A stretch of 64,000 bases of DNA from Macrosoma leucophasiata (GCA_036365455.1 JAWQUS010000022.1:992001-1056000); one strand, 5' to 3'; counted from the stretch's first letter, positions 9,733-19,504 are shown. Notes: a model not told the origin generated them from the sequence alone. Numbers and translations are program-made.

Positions 9733-9910
9733 AATAAAAACAGACTTCTTTTAGGTTTTTCTGTAATATAATATTATACCTAGTTGTAAAAAATGTCACA
9801 GAGGTAAAACAACTTAGGCCTCAGAGGTGGCAACGCGTTTGCATTATGACTTCTATTTTTTTATTTAGATGGTGGGTATTGTAAGCTATATTTAAAAAGT
9901 AGATTTTGCC

Positions 9911-10139
9911 TGGTGCCAGGAAATATCCGCATTACCTAATATAATTGCCGCTAAATGGTAGTGTTTAGCACTATCGTGTTCCGGTCAGGTGGTAATGTAC
10001 GGCCCTGTAATTTCCGGCACAGAGGCCTAACACCTTAGGCCTCAGGAGTGGTATGGTAACGCATCGGCTTATTATTCATTCTCACTTAACATGAATGTGA
10101 ACTTTATGCTTGTTTACCACTTCAATCATATAAAAAAAA
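9911..10139 (+). mobile_element. A retroposon, 5'-truncated
   Basis: Starts within the A 5' region and continues to the 3' ATATAAAAAAAAT tail. Confidence 0.85.
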
Positions 10140-10175
10140 TAACGTCCATAACGTACATGTACTATCTATATATAT

Positions 10176-10425
10176 CTAGCTGACCCGGCAAACTTCGTAT
10201 TGTCTCAGAATGAAATAATGTGTCAAAGGTTTTATAGATACGAACTATTTGAATGGGAAAATGAAATTGTGGTCTTCACTATTTTTCTTAATTTTTTTCA
10301 TAATTTCTTACGTTTTAAGCCTTCCCTGAACTTCCAAAAATCTATCAAAATCAAAATTAGCCAAATCGGTGCAGCTGTTCTCGAGTTTAAGCGAGACTAA
10401 CGAACAGCAATTGATTTTTATACAT
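10176..10425 (-). mobile_element. I-type nonautonomous Helitron
   Basis: Reverse orientation: CTAGCTGACCCGGCAAACTT at the left end and CAATTGATTTTTATACATAC at the right. The 5' terminus continues to TCTATACAATACG, read on the reverse strand. Confidence 0.7.
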
Positions 10426-10594
10426 ACTCGTATTGTATAGATTAAAGCAATTTTTTTTCGTTAATATGATTTATAGGAGCCAAATCAAACGACCGCATAT
10501 AAAGGTTGCTGGCTGTTAAAAATAAAATAATTTAATAAAAAATACTCGCAGCCAAATTTTGATAGTCAACCTAGTGGATATATATTCTCTAGAT

Positions 10595-10779
10595 CAGAGA
10601 TTCCCAAACTATTTTTCTTGTAGACCCCTTTCAATTTTTTTCTGGTTTCCGTGGAGGAGGGGTCCTTGCTACATTTATATCACATTCCCATATTTCCAAA
10701 TTTTATTCAAGCCTGCGTAGACCCCCATCGAGTCCCATGGACCCCAGGGGGTCTATATGGACCACTTTGGGAATCACTG
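10595..10779. mobile_element. hAT MITE with exact 8-bp duplication
   Basis: Termini CAGAGATTCCCAAACTA and TTTGGGAATCACTG are imperfect inverted repeats of hAT type. The flanking CTCTAGAT (10587-10594 and 10780-10787) is an exact 8-bp target duplication. 185 bp, no coding capacity. A truncated relative is at 48.5 kb. Confidence 0.9.
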
Positions 10780-10945
10780 CTCTAGATTATAAATATGCGT
10801 AAAAATTAGGTTTGCAGCATATCTGGATGAACAAAATGATTCTGCAGTGGGATCCTAACCTAAAATATCAGTGAACCTAAGTAAATATCATTATAGGTAC
10901 TTCACTTATTTTATTAGGTCACCATTTTATTAGGTGTGTAGGACT
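10780..10945. other. Spacer, no gene seen
   Basis: AT-rich sequence between the hAT MITE and element F, with no recognised feature. Confidence 0.4.
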
Positions 10946-11391
10946 TATTACACGGCACGGTATTCAGAGTACGATAGCAAGGGTTATGGTAGTGTAATAA
11001 CATTTAGGGAGTTAGGGCCCTAATTAGGGCGAACGGAGCGCTCCGTGTATTTGTACTGTGATTGAGTTAGGGCACACCGCGGACACTCCGCCAAAATTCC
11101 ATACAAACGCTTAATTTGGTCTCTATTACACAGACATCAATCAGTGACGTGTATTTACACGTGCACCTTTGTGCGTAGCACGTAGAGAATACCAACCGTC
11201 GCCCATAAGAGGGGAGGAGGTTGGGTGAGGCGGGGAAATCGGGTCGGACGTCGAAGTGTCCATTCTATACGTAGTATTATTAAATATTCTCTGGTTAGGG
11301 CGCTGTCGACCGGATAGTGTAATAAGCGGCAAGCCGGCGCGAAGGCACGCTTACCCTTTCTGCCGGACTCTGAATACCGTGTCGTGTAATA
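10946..11391. mobile_element. F: 446-bp TIR element
   Basis: Inverted termini of 25 bp with one mismatch (left begins TATTACACGGCACGGTATTC). A second inner inverted motif (GTAGTGTAATAA) lies just inside each end. Related partial copies are at 19.8 and 34.9 kb. I found no clear target duplication. Superfamily unknown. Confidence 0.75.
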
Positions 11392-11455
11392 GCGTTTTAT
11401 GTCACCTCCAACGCCACAAGACTGTATCGCAAGGCAAGTACCTGATGGATAATCC

Positions 11456-11747
11456 CATAGAGCAACGCGGCCCACCGGGCGCGGCGGACCGGAGGGGAGT
11501 AGCCATAGCGTTTATTACCGATGCAAAACAGTCTGTCATTTTTTGCGGGGGAAAATGCGTGCGACACACACGCACACTACAAAAATCGTCTATTACTACG
11601 AAACTCACACCTTGACTTAAACAAAATACAGAAACAATTTCGCGCACACATTTAAACATCTAGCGACAGGTTTAGGCCCATTTGTGCTTGTAATTTGACA
11701 GAGGGGAAAGCCTGCATATGGCTACTCCCCTCCGGTGTTGCTCTATG
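11456..11747 (-). mobile_element. D element (hAT-like MITE), complete
   Basis: 292 bp from CATAGAGCAACGCGG to GTGTTGCTCTATG. Exact 8-bp duplication GATAATCC at 11448-11455 and 11748-11755. The inner parts of both ends share GGAGGGGAGTAGCCATA as an extended inverted repeat. One end carries about 22 extra GC-rich bases. No coding capacity. Confidence 0.95.
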
Positions 11748-11780
11748 GATAATCCTGACTACTTGGTTGTGTCTGTGCAG

Positions 11781-11843
11781 ATATTCGCCGTTGGCAAGAC
11801 TGGAACAGCCGGGCACAATATGCCTGATGGATTCACCCGGTCG
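11781..11843 (+). other. Possible short exon-like segment (weak)
   Basis: TGTCTGTGCAG precedes and GTATGT follows a 63-bp segment that stays open in one frame (IFAVGKTGTAGHNMPDGFTR). I recognise no protein family. Chance is a real possibility given the repeat-filled surroundings. Confidence 0.2.
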
Positions 11844-11965
11844 GTATGTATTAGTTAGTAGTTGATATTATTTATTCGTTCTATTAATGTTTTTCCTGTT
11901 GAATTCTCAGTTAGTTTATTATTGAGAATGAGATTGTCACCTTCAAGCTACAACATAAATATTTT

Positions 11966-12130
11966 TACTGGTGGTGCAGTGACGGGGCTCGCGTGCGAAT
12001 GCACCACCGCATTACCTAATATACTTGCCGCTAAATGGTAGTGTTCTATACGGCCCTGTAATTTCCGCCACTGAACATAACACCTTAGCCTTCTTTCTGT
12101 GGGTGTCTAACTGCACGATTGCATGCCATC
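11966..12130 (+). mobile_element. A retroposon, half of a tail-to-tail pair
   Basis: Plus-strand A with its 5' end (ACTGGTGGTGCAGTGACGGG) and an internal deletion. It meets a reverse-strand A at its 3' side. Confidence 0.75.
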
Positions 12131-12408
12131 TTTTTTTGTGGAATGGAAATGACACACATGCATTCAGGTCACATTGATGTTAAGTGATGACTACGTCCTA
12201 TAGTCACTTACACAAAGGCCAAGGTCAAAATGAAGATGCGTTACCACTCCTGATGTTATGCCTCTGTGCCGGAAATCACAGAGCCGTATATTATTACCTG
12301 ACCGGAACACGATGGTGATGCTAAACACTACCATTTGGCGGCAAGAATATTAGGTAATGCGGTGGTGCATACGCCCGCGAGCTCCGTCACTGGAGCTCTA
12401 CCACCACC
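12131..12408 (-). mobile_element. A retroposon, second half of the pair
   Basis: Nearly complete reverse-strand A ending GGAGCTCTACCACCA. Together with the preceding copy it forms an inverted repeat with abutting 3' ends. Confidence 0.85.
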
Positions 12409-12870
12409 TTCGTTGTATAAAAAAACTAACTGAAGTTGCTCTGGCTAAAATTTTTAATCCTAGTTTAATAAAAATAGTTATTTGAACCTTAGTAACTTGA
12501 TCGAGATGGTGAACAGCAACAAAAGTTTAACCCTTGGTGGGTGAAGCCAGTGGGTGCACGGGTAATCACCCAGTTTAACTCGCTCTTTAAAGTCGAGTTC
12601 AAGGTTAACCTTTTGATTGGTGAACTCCACCTTTAAAAGGCAAAAAATACTATAGACTAGCGTACTATAGACTCGATGACTATCTAAAATCTAAAGGATG
12701 GAGATGCCTGGACAAATGCTGGTCTAGCTCCACAAGACTTTAAACAATAATTTTGTGAAATCGTGCACTGTACTAGATATTGTAAAACATAGTTATAAGT
12801 GTCATATTGTGAAAATAGTTGTAAGGAACATATTTTGAAAAGACCCTACGGAGTTTTGTTTTGGCAGGTT
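12409..12870. other. Unassigned, no gene seen
   Basis: No coding signal. A short direct repeat (ACTATAGACT) occurs near 12650-12672. Confidence 0.4.
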
Positions 12871-13075
12871 TTTTCTCAGTAATGTGGTCTTTGGAACTCT
12901 CCCATATTTTTTTGTTTAGTCTTGTCTTGCCGTTTGTAAAAGAGAGTATGGAACATTCTGTTGATACTTATTTTTATTATTAAGTATTTTTGGACCATTA
13001 TTAATTTGTATTTTGACCTATCACAAGCAAATTCTATTATTTCCAAGTGATTAAATAAATTTTTGTCAATGTTTT
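12871..13075 (-). repeat. LINE 3'-end debris including E
   Basis: TGGTCTTTGGAACTCTCCC and AAGAGAGTATGGAACATTCT resemble the LINE 3' sequence at 16.8 and 41.7 kb. 13005-13072 is the reverse of E. Confidence 0.5.
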
Positions 13076-13173
13076 TTTAAACAAATAACAGTTTGAAGTA
13101 CAGAAGAAAGTACCAAAAGAATCGCGTCGAAAAGCGCTAACTGACGCACATAGCAACTGCATAATTTTTACCA

Positions 13174-13420
13174 CACTCGCCTTTGTCTTACTTCGCCAAG
13201 GCCTTTGATACCATGCACTACGATTATAACGCTTATTTTAACTGCATTACAAGCTATATTCACTTGGTGGCACCACCATTTCACTTAAACCATGAAACCG
13301 GCTGGCGAATAATTGATAAGAGCAAGTCTCGAGTTTTATTTGTTTTTTTTTTCGTTCGGAGTCCCTCAAGGCGCGCCGTTGGGGCCGAATCTTTTCTTGT
13401 ATGTCCTTGGTTTGGTTTAG
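13174..13420 (+). pseudogene. Decayed LINE reverse transcriptase fragment
   Basis: Two reverse transcriptase motifs survive in different frames: FAKAFDTMHYD at about 13192-13224, and FGVPQGAPLGPNLFL at 13355-13399. The KAFDT and PQG-LGP-LF spacing matches the palm region of non-LTR reverse transcriptases. Several indels separate them and no FADD box follows in frame. The clade cannot be told. Confidence 0.75.
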
Positions 13421-13604
13421 GGTTGCAGAATAAAGTGATAGCTGTAATTACAATCAGCTATTACTGAATGAATAGCGACATTTAAATATTATTTGCGTTG
13501 ACATTGCTTTTTCAACTACTTGTTATAATTTGAAGGTTAGAAGGCGATTAAAATATTAAATACAGTGAATACTAAAGGAAAAAGTTTTTTTAAAGGGCTT
13601 TTTC

Positions 13605-13725
13605 ATAACTATCTCAGAGACAACACTTTAGGTCTTGGGGGTGGAAACGCATCTGAATTTTGAGCTCTGGTTGTTGTGTAGATGTCTATAAGATACTGTC
13701 ATCACTTAACATCCATTTGAACTTA
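13605..13725 (+). mobile_element. A retroposon 3' end, tail-to-tail with the next
   Basis: Plus-strand A 3' part (GGGGTGGAAACGCATCTG to TCACTTAACATCCA). Confidence 0.65.
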
Positions 13726-13850
13726 ATTTTTTTATGTAATGGTAGTGTCAAACAAGCATGCAGTTCACATTGATGTTGAGTGATGAATGACTGCAGCCTA
13801 CAGACACCCACACAAGCATGTGCGGCCCTATAATTACCGGCGCGTGGTTT
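13726..13850 (-). mobile_element. A retroposon, rearranged fragment
   Basis: Reverse-strand A 3' end (ATGTAATGGTAGTGTCAAAC) with an internal deletion, then GCGGCCCTATAATTACCGGC. It abuts LINE C. Confidence 0.65.
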
Positions 13851-13861
13851 GCACTCGACCT

Positions 13862-14155
13862 ATTTGTATCTTCACGCCAAGTCCCTCACGGGGTAGGCAG
13901 AGAGTGTAAAGCGTTAGATATCCCGGTCCTGACACACCTCCCGTGCTTCTCCTACATTCGTCATTCTCTTCATACATGCACGCTGATTCCTAAGACTTTT
14001 GATCCCACCTTTAGACAGTACTCGATCTATTTGGTCATGGTAGGTCAGTCTTGGTCTTCCTGGGCCTCTGCAACCATCCACATTCGCATTGTATATTAGT
14101 CATTATCTCATTCGACATTCATTGTGTATGCCCGAACCATCGGAACATGCCATTT
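13862..14155 (-). pseudogene. RTE-like LINE (family C), 3' end
   Basis: Reverse-strand C end with the tail GTATCTTCACGCCAAGTCCC on the + strand. The coding part is mutated, but the region around the DQIDRV-like block and the basic C-terminus remains recognisable by comparison with the 7.7-kb and 38-kb copies. Confidence 0.75.
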
Positions 14156-14193
14156 TTTCTTTCAAATCTGTGTTTACTACTTTACTAATACTT

Positions 14194-14487
14194 TTTACTG
14201 GTGGTAGAGCTCCAGTGGCGGAGCTCGCCGGTGTAGGCACCACCGAATTACCTTACTTACTTACTTGCCGCTAAATGGTAGTGTTCAGCACTATCGTGTT
14301 CCGGTCAGGTGGTAATGTACGGCCCTGTAATTACCGGCTCAGAGGCATAACACCTTAGGCGTCAGAAGTGGTAACGCATCTGCATTATGACCTTGGTCTT
14401 AGTGTAGGTGTCTATAGGCAGGAGTCATCACTTAACATCATTGTGAACTGCATGCTTGTTTGCCACTTCCATTACATAAAAAAAACT
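14194..14487 (+). mobile_element. A retroposon, full length
   Basis: ACTGGTGGTAGAGCTCCAGT to TTCCATTACATAAAAAAAA. Confidence 0.9.
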
Positions 14488-15231
14488 ACTTGACCGGTTT
14501 TATAATTTGTTATTTTCAGTGCAATTTTACTTACACAAAAACAGAACTCCGTTGCACATACAAATAATATTTATAATCAGTACAAGCCCACAGACATCTT
14601 ATATAATACACATTATCTTTATGTATTTTATCTATGTACTTGTGTGTGTTATCTATGCTGATAACACTTGACCTCTAATGCACTCAGTTGCAATGGTATT
14701 ATTATCATTCTTTATTAAAAGTAGGTACAAATGATGTTCCAACATTTTAATGTTTTTAAAGTGGCTAAGATGTATCTAAAATTTATATTTTTAAGGTTCC
14801 GTCAGGTACCTTAAACGGAGAAAAGGAAATCTTTATATGGGGATTCATTCATCAAATCCATTCAATAAATACGTTCGGATAAAAGGGGGGGGGGGAATCA
14901 CTCTGACCGATGGGGGGACGGGAGGTCCACGCCTGCGTGATGTTCGCAGTTCATTAAAATACTTTAAATTAATATTTCGTTAGAGTATATAATAATATAT
15001 TGATATATTCAGGTGGGGTCTCTTAAATTTTTAGGGGGGTTCACAGATAGTGTGCCAATACCTTTCAAGCAGCCCGTCCCGGTGTCCCAGGAAAACTTTT
15101 GAGAAGCTAAAATGTCCCGTTATCGATAATCTCAGCAAAAATGTATAGAAAACTAGCGTACCCGACTAAAATTGTCCTGTAAACGTCAATCCGAGATTTT
15201 TAATTTTTTTGAATCCTTTATAGTCTCAAAA
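14488..15231. other. Unassigned, no gene seen
   Basis: AT-rich with an 11-base G run at 14885-14895 and a GTGTGTTATCTATG-rich patch. No coding signal. Confidence 0.4.
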
Positions 15232-15530
15232 CATAGAGCTACACCGGAGGGGAGTAGCCATATGCAGGCTTTCCCCTCTGTCAAAGTACAAGCCCAAATG
15301 GGCCTATACCTGTCGCCTAGGTGTTTAAATGTGTGCGTGAAATACGAGTAGTTTCTGTATTTATTGATAAAGTCAAGGTGTGAGTTTCGTAGTAATAGAC
15401 GATTTATGTAGTGTGCGTGTGTGTCGCACGCATTTCCCCCCGCAAAAAATGACAGACTGTTTTGCATCGGTAATAACGCTATGGCTACTCCCCTCCGGTC
15501 CGCCGCGACCGGTGGCCGCGTTGCTTTATG
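15232..15530 (+). mobile_element. D element (hAT-like MITE), complete
   Basis: 299 bp from CATAGAGCTACACCGG to CGTTGCTTTATG. The exact 8-bp duplication TCTCAAAA is at 15224-15231 and 15531-15538. Confidence 0.95.
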
Positions 15531-15591
15531 TCTCAAAAGCAATCGATAGCGATACCTAAGACGATACTTGAAGAAAAAAACGTAAAAATGT

Positions 15592-15652
15592 AACTTCACG
15601 CCGTAAATGCATGCATTCAATCATACATGCAAACACCCACGATTCGCCGGTT
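15592..15652 (-). mobile_element. SINE J tail fragment
   Basis: TAACTTCACGCC then ATGCATGCATTCAATCATAC to GCCGGTTACG; internally deleted. Confidence 0.75.
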
Positions 15653-15788
15653 ACGTTATAGCCCTTAAAGAAGGGCGTTCGTAGTAAGCCTCTTTCCCCC
15701 TGGTTCCTTGAATTGAAGGTTAATTTAGAGAATGTCCCATTTTGAGTGTGAATAAAAATGGTCAGCTTAACAATACCTCTTCCTCACT

Positions 15789-16072
15789 TTGTTTTTTTTT
15801 ATGTCATGGCAGTGGCAAACGAGCATGCAGTTCACATTGATGTTAAGTGATGACTGCAGCCTATAGACACCCACACAAAGACCAAAGTCAAAATGCAGAT
15901 GCGCTTCCGCTTCCGAGGCCTAAGGTTTTATGCCCCTGTGCCGGCAATTACAGGCCGTACATTACCACCTGGCCGGAACACGATAGTGCTTAACACTACC
16001 ATTTAGCGGCAAGTAGCTTAGGTAATGCGGTGGTGTCTTCGCCCGCGAGCTTCGTCACTGGAGCTCTACCAC
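15789..16072 (-). mobile_element. A retroposon, full length
   Basis: Starts at a T run with ATGTCATGGCAGTGGCAAAC and ends GGAGCTCTACCACGAG. It abuts a LINE fragment. Confidence 0.88.
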
Positions 16073-16074
16073 GA

Positions 16075-16345
16075 GTATGTGTGCGGTGTAGAGGAGACCT
16101 GCCTTCTGCATCAGGCCCTTGACCCAGCCGTCTAACGCGGTGTAGAGGAGAACTGCCTTCTGCATCAGGCCCTTGACCCAGCTGTCCAACGCGAGTCTCT
16201 TTAAGTGGTGGTCGAGATTCTTGGCAATAAGACCATTGGCAGAAACGATCATCGATCATCGCCGTACAATGATCGCCGACTCAACATGCCACATGCCGAA
16301 AATCTTGTGGGCCAGTTCAAGATATTTAAGCTCTTTATCTTTCTT
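16075..16345 (-). pseudogene. LINE C-terminal fragment with in-frame tandem duplication
   Basis: The reverse strand encodes part of a non-LTR LINE C-terminus: a KYLELAHKIFGMWHVESAII block (about 16340-16280), then after a frame disruption VSANGLIAKNLDHHLKRL and LDSWVKGLMQKAVLLYTA. The last 18 residues are duplicated: a 54-bp unit at 16084-16137 is repeated at 16138-16191. The wording resembles lepidopteran LINE C-termini I remember, but I cannot name the clade. No catalytic domain is present. Confidence 0.7.
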
Positions 16346-16599
16346 TCTTTTATTATTATTTCACTTATTTATTTTAAACCTTATTTTATATTTTACTAGC
16401 AGTACGTTGCGCGCGTTGCTACAGCTACGCCACCAACTAAAAAATGACAGAGGCGCCATCTGCCGAATTCGCCAACTCAGAAACCTTCGTGGGCTCATGC
16501 ACAACAACTTTGCTAAAGCTCATCACATGATCAAATGCGTAGTTTACGATTCTATAAAGGACATACAGACAAATATTCATTTTTATAGGTATACATATA

Positions 16600-16995
16600 A
16601 GAAGAAGAAAGAACAGAATCAGAATCAGAAACTCATTTATTCATTTAGGGTGACAGGCACCTCTTATGACACGTCAAAAACAAACAAAATAAATTAAAGC
16701 GAATAACAATTGATATACATGTCAAACAAGATAAAAAATATATGTAAAGTCAAGAATATCACTAAGATAAAACTAAATGTCATAAACTAATGTAAAAAGT
16801 ATATCAGTAAAATGTCTCTTTTCCCCTTTACAAACTGATAACAAAGAGTAAAAAGAAAAGAAAAAGAGTTTCTTTGTCATTCACCGGCAAAGTTCCAAAG
16901 GCCAATATGATCTGAGAAAAACTTGCCGGAAAAAACTCAGTCGGCTCTTTTAAAAATATCTCTTAGGCATATTTTTACAATTTTACAAACATTAT
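16600..16995. repeat. LINE 3' untranslated debris
   Basis: Contains AGAATCAGAATCAGAAACTC and ATTTAGGGTGACAGGCACC, then the reverse of the sequence seen at 41.70-41.82 kb (CCCTTTACAAACTGATAACA and CATTCACCGGCAAAGTTCC). It probably represents two LINE 3' ends. Confidence 0.5.
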
Positions 16996-17004
16996 TATGT
17001 CTCT

Positions 17005-17215
17005 CGTCAGCACGGGGTCCAATTTGATTCACGGACCTTTGTCAGGTTTGCGCGGTGACATGGGGGGTCCAACAAGTAGAGGCCCTTTCGAGAATTTTGA
17101 TCTACTTTGTAATGGGTTATATTTGGCGGGATATTTTGGAATGATGGCCGAACCCACGTCCCACATGGCGACAATCTGGTGAGCCAGATCAAGATATTTA
17201 AGTTCCTTGGCTTAT
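17005..17215 (-). pseudogene. LINE C-terminal fragment, second copy
   Basis: The reverse strand begins AKELKYLDLAHQIVAMWDVG, matching the 16.3-kb fragment. It then diverges into SAIIPKYPAKYNPLQSRSKF, a different continuation. It is related debris, not a direct duplicate. Confidence 0.6.
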
Positions 17216-17267
17216 TATTATTCTATGAAAAGTCCCTGAGCAGGAAGCTCTCAAATTGTTTATTTAT

Positions 17268-17303
17268 CAATTGAATGTTCAATTGAATGTTCAATTGAAT
17301 GTT
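17268..17303. repeat. 12-bp tandem repeat, 3 units
   Basis: CAATTGAATGTT at 17268, 17280 and 17292. Confidence 0.9.
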
Positions 17304-17530
17304 TCAAGTTCATTAGACTATACTTCGACATACTAATAAAAAAAGGATTAAAATGTTTTGATAGCAGATTCTAAGAAACGAAGATAGACATAATAAATAA
17401 TTAGGTTATGCCCAATTATATGTTTTTACATCCCACGCTGTCTACGGGTATTAAGTTCAGATTTCAGCAATGATAAGGCCAAGATATATTTATAATTTAG
17501 AAATTAATGAAAAAATGAAGAGAGGTATTT

Positions 17531-17608
17531 TGCTGGTGGTAGAGTTACAGTGTAAAAGCTCGAGAGCGTAGGCACCAAAGCATTACCTAATTTATCTGCC
17601 GCTAAAAA
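17531..17608 (+). mobile_element. A retroposon 5' fragment (variant)
   Basis: CTGGTGGTAGAGTTACAGTG with AGCTCGAGAGCGTAGGCACC. It belongs to the variant subfamily also seen at 28.3 and 53.6 kb. Confidence 0.65.
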
Positions 17609-17617
17609 ATCTAAATT

Positions 17618-18055
17618 CAAATCATTTATTTCAAATTGGTCTACAAGGACACTTTTGCATTGTCGGGTTATAAGCTACCTAGAGAGGATGCCTTATAATA
17701 ATAATCCAATAGGTATTAATAAATACTAATTTAATAATAATGTTTAACCGATACGTGAATCATCAAATTTTTCAATTCCTTGTATGTATGTATCTTCACG
17801 CCAGGTCCCTAACGGGGTAGGCAGAGAGTGTAGAGCGCCAGACATCCCGGTTCTGACAAACCTCTCGTGCCTCGTCTACCTTCATCATTCTCTTCATACA
17901 TGCACGCCGATTCCTAAGACTTTTGACCCCACCATTCCTTCATAGAAGAAAATGAAACATCTGTTCGTCATAATCATAGTCATTCACTTAGCAGAGTTCC
18001 AAGTGCAGGCACTACTGAGAAGAACTCCGCTACCCAACAAACTCAGCGTGTTGAT
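17618..18055 (+). repeat. L repeat interrupted by LINE C
   Basis: Matches 43.20-43.84 kb on both sides of the insertion: ATTTATTTCAAATTGGTCTA, then GAGTTCCAAGTGCAGGCACT. It probably is a LINE 3' region. Confidence 0.7.
17782..17933 (-). mobile_element. RTE-like LINE (family C) 3' end with target duplication
   Basis: A 5'-truncated C with its GTATGTATGTATC tail at the left. ATTCCTT at 17775-17781 and 17934-17940 is a 7-bp duplication. The uninterrupted L site at 43.37 kb reads CAATTCCTTCATAGAAG, confirming the insertion. Confidence 0.85.
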
Positions 18056-18061
18056 CTGGTA

Positions 18062-18140
18062 GTGTTGTCTCAGGGGTGGCCACGCATCTGCATTTTGACC
18101 TCTGGTTTTTGTGTACATGGCTGCAGTCATCATTTACGCA
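18062..18140 (+). mobile_element. A retroposon 3' fragment
   Basis: CTCAGGGGTGGCCACGCATC to GCTGCAGTCATCATTTA, directly left of another A. Confidence 0.65.
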
Positions 18141-18141
18141 C

Positions 18142-18642
18142 ACTGGTGGTAGAACTCTAGTGACGTAGCTCGCGGGCGTAGGCACCACCGCATTACCTAA
18201 TATACTTGCCGCTAAATGGTAGTGTTGAGACTATCGTGTTCCGGTAAGGTGGTAATGTACGGCCCTGTAATTTCCGGCACAGAGGCATAACCTTAGGCCT
18301 CAGGAGTGGTAACGCATTTGCATTTTGACCTTGGTCTCTATATAAGTGTCTAAAGACGCCCCGGTTAGTACAGCGGTGTGAGACGACCGTTTGATTCGAA
18401 GGGTTCGATCCTTGCACCGGGACAAATATTTGTATGGCCTTCAGATATTTGTTTCGGGTCTGGGTGTTTGTGTTTGTGTATGTGTTGTGTGTGTACAACG
18501 GCACCCACGACACAGGTTTATACGAGTACCTACTGTAAGCTGTGAGTGTAAACGTATTTTATTTAATTATTTTATAGGCTGCAATCATCACTTAACATCA
18601 ATGTGAACTGCATGCTTGTTTGCCACTTCCATTATACATAAA
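18142..18642 (+). mobile_element. A retroposon interrupted by a SINE
   Basis: A 5' end at 18142. Body to GTGTCTAAA (about 18353), resuming AGGCTGCAATCATCACTTAA at 18576 to the ATACATAAAAAA tail. Confidence 0.85.
18354..18575 (+). mobile_element. tRNA-headed SINE (second type) within A
   Basis: The head has an A-box-like TTAGTACAGCGGTG (about 18365-18378) and a B-box GGGTTCGATCC (18401-18411), closing with CACCGGGAC that pairs with GCCCCGGT at the start. The body has AATATTTGTATGGCC and TTGTTTCGGGTCTGGGTGTT, a pattern I remember from lepidopteran SINEs. It replaces little or no A sequence. I could not define a clear target duplication. Confidence 0.75.
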
Positions 18643-18661
18643 AAATACTTTATCTATGTGA

Positions 18662-19064
18662 TTGTTTTATATTATTTCGCATTAACACATGCTTGTGAAA
18701 TATATTTTATTTTTAAATAAAAAAAATTTTTTTTTCCATTTTTCTTTAAAAATAAAATATATTTCACAAGCATGTGTTAATGCGAAATAATATAAAACAA
18801 TTATTAAGGGTAAAAGCGACTTCTTTACGATATTCAATAAACTGAAAAGTCTATTATATCGGTTGCCTAACTAGCATAGTTGGTAATAGATGGCGCTGCT
18901 GCTACCATAAAGCAATGCAATAGATGTGAAGGAAAGATTTGACAAATCGGGCAGGACTTCAGTAGCTCAATTGGAAGAGCGGCTGGACTGGATTCCCAGT
19001 GAGTCGCGAGTTCGAGCCTCGCCTGAAGTCAAATTTTTCTTTCCATTTTTCTTTAAAAATAAAA
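18662..19064 (+). mobile_element. G fold-back tRNA-like retroposon with exact target duplication
   Basis: 403 bp flanked by TTTATCTATGTGA at 18649-18661 and 19065-19077 (13 bp, exact). The 5' part contains a palindrome of about 55-bp arms (18664-18718 and about 18745-18800), where the reverse complement of the trailer sequence precedes a sense copy. A middle segment (GGCGCTGCTGCTACCATAAA) leads to a 76-nt tRNA-like module at 18955-19030: 8-bp acceptor GACTTCAG/CTGAAGTC, D-arm GCTC/GAGC, A-box-like TAGCTCAATTGG, T-arm GCGAG/CTCGC with TTCGAGC loop. The anticodon stem has a mismatch and the loop CTGGATT is abnormal. A TTTTT terminator follows at once. The duplication points to LINE-assisted retroposition. 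Confidence 0.85.
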
Positions 19065-19208
19065 TTTATCTATGTGACCTACATGATATTTTCATGTACA
19101 TAATTAGGTAGATTAGTCACTCGGCAGATAGATACGCTTTAGACCTAAGATATTGGAACTCTACCACCAGTAAATAAGTTATGTGGCGATCATACAGAAC
19201 CTTTTTTT

Positions 19209-19450
19209 TTCTGGTGGTAGAGCTTCAATTATGGGCGTGACATTACCGCATCTACTTGCCGCTATATGGTAGTGTTCAGCACTATCGTGTTCCGGTCAGG
19301 TAGTTATGTAGGATCCTTTATTTTCGGCACAGAGGCACAATACTTCAAGGCTCAGGAGTGGCAATGAAACAATTGAAATCTCTGGGTTCGTGTAGATGTT
19401 TATAGGCTATTACTTAACATCAATGAGAATTGTCTATGTAAGTTTGACCC
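19209..19450 (+). mobile_element. A retroposon, degraded
   Basis: 5' end CTGGTGGTAGAGCTTC with several internal deletions. Confidence 0.75.
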
Positions 19451-19504
19451 ACTTTTTTTTTAGAAACATATATGGTTAGGATCCCACTGCAGATTCACCC
19501 ACCA

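Noticed and set aside
16173..16697. 174-codon forward open frame
   Set aside because: It crosses the antisense of LINE C-terminal debris and unrelated 3' LINE sequence, so it is a composite chance frame.
18955..19030. Functional tRNA gene
   Set aside because: The boxes are good, but the anticodon stem is mismatched, the loop is abnormal, and the sequence lies in a multi-copy retroposon with target duplications.
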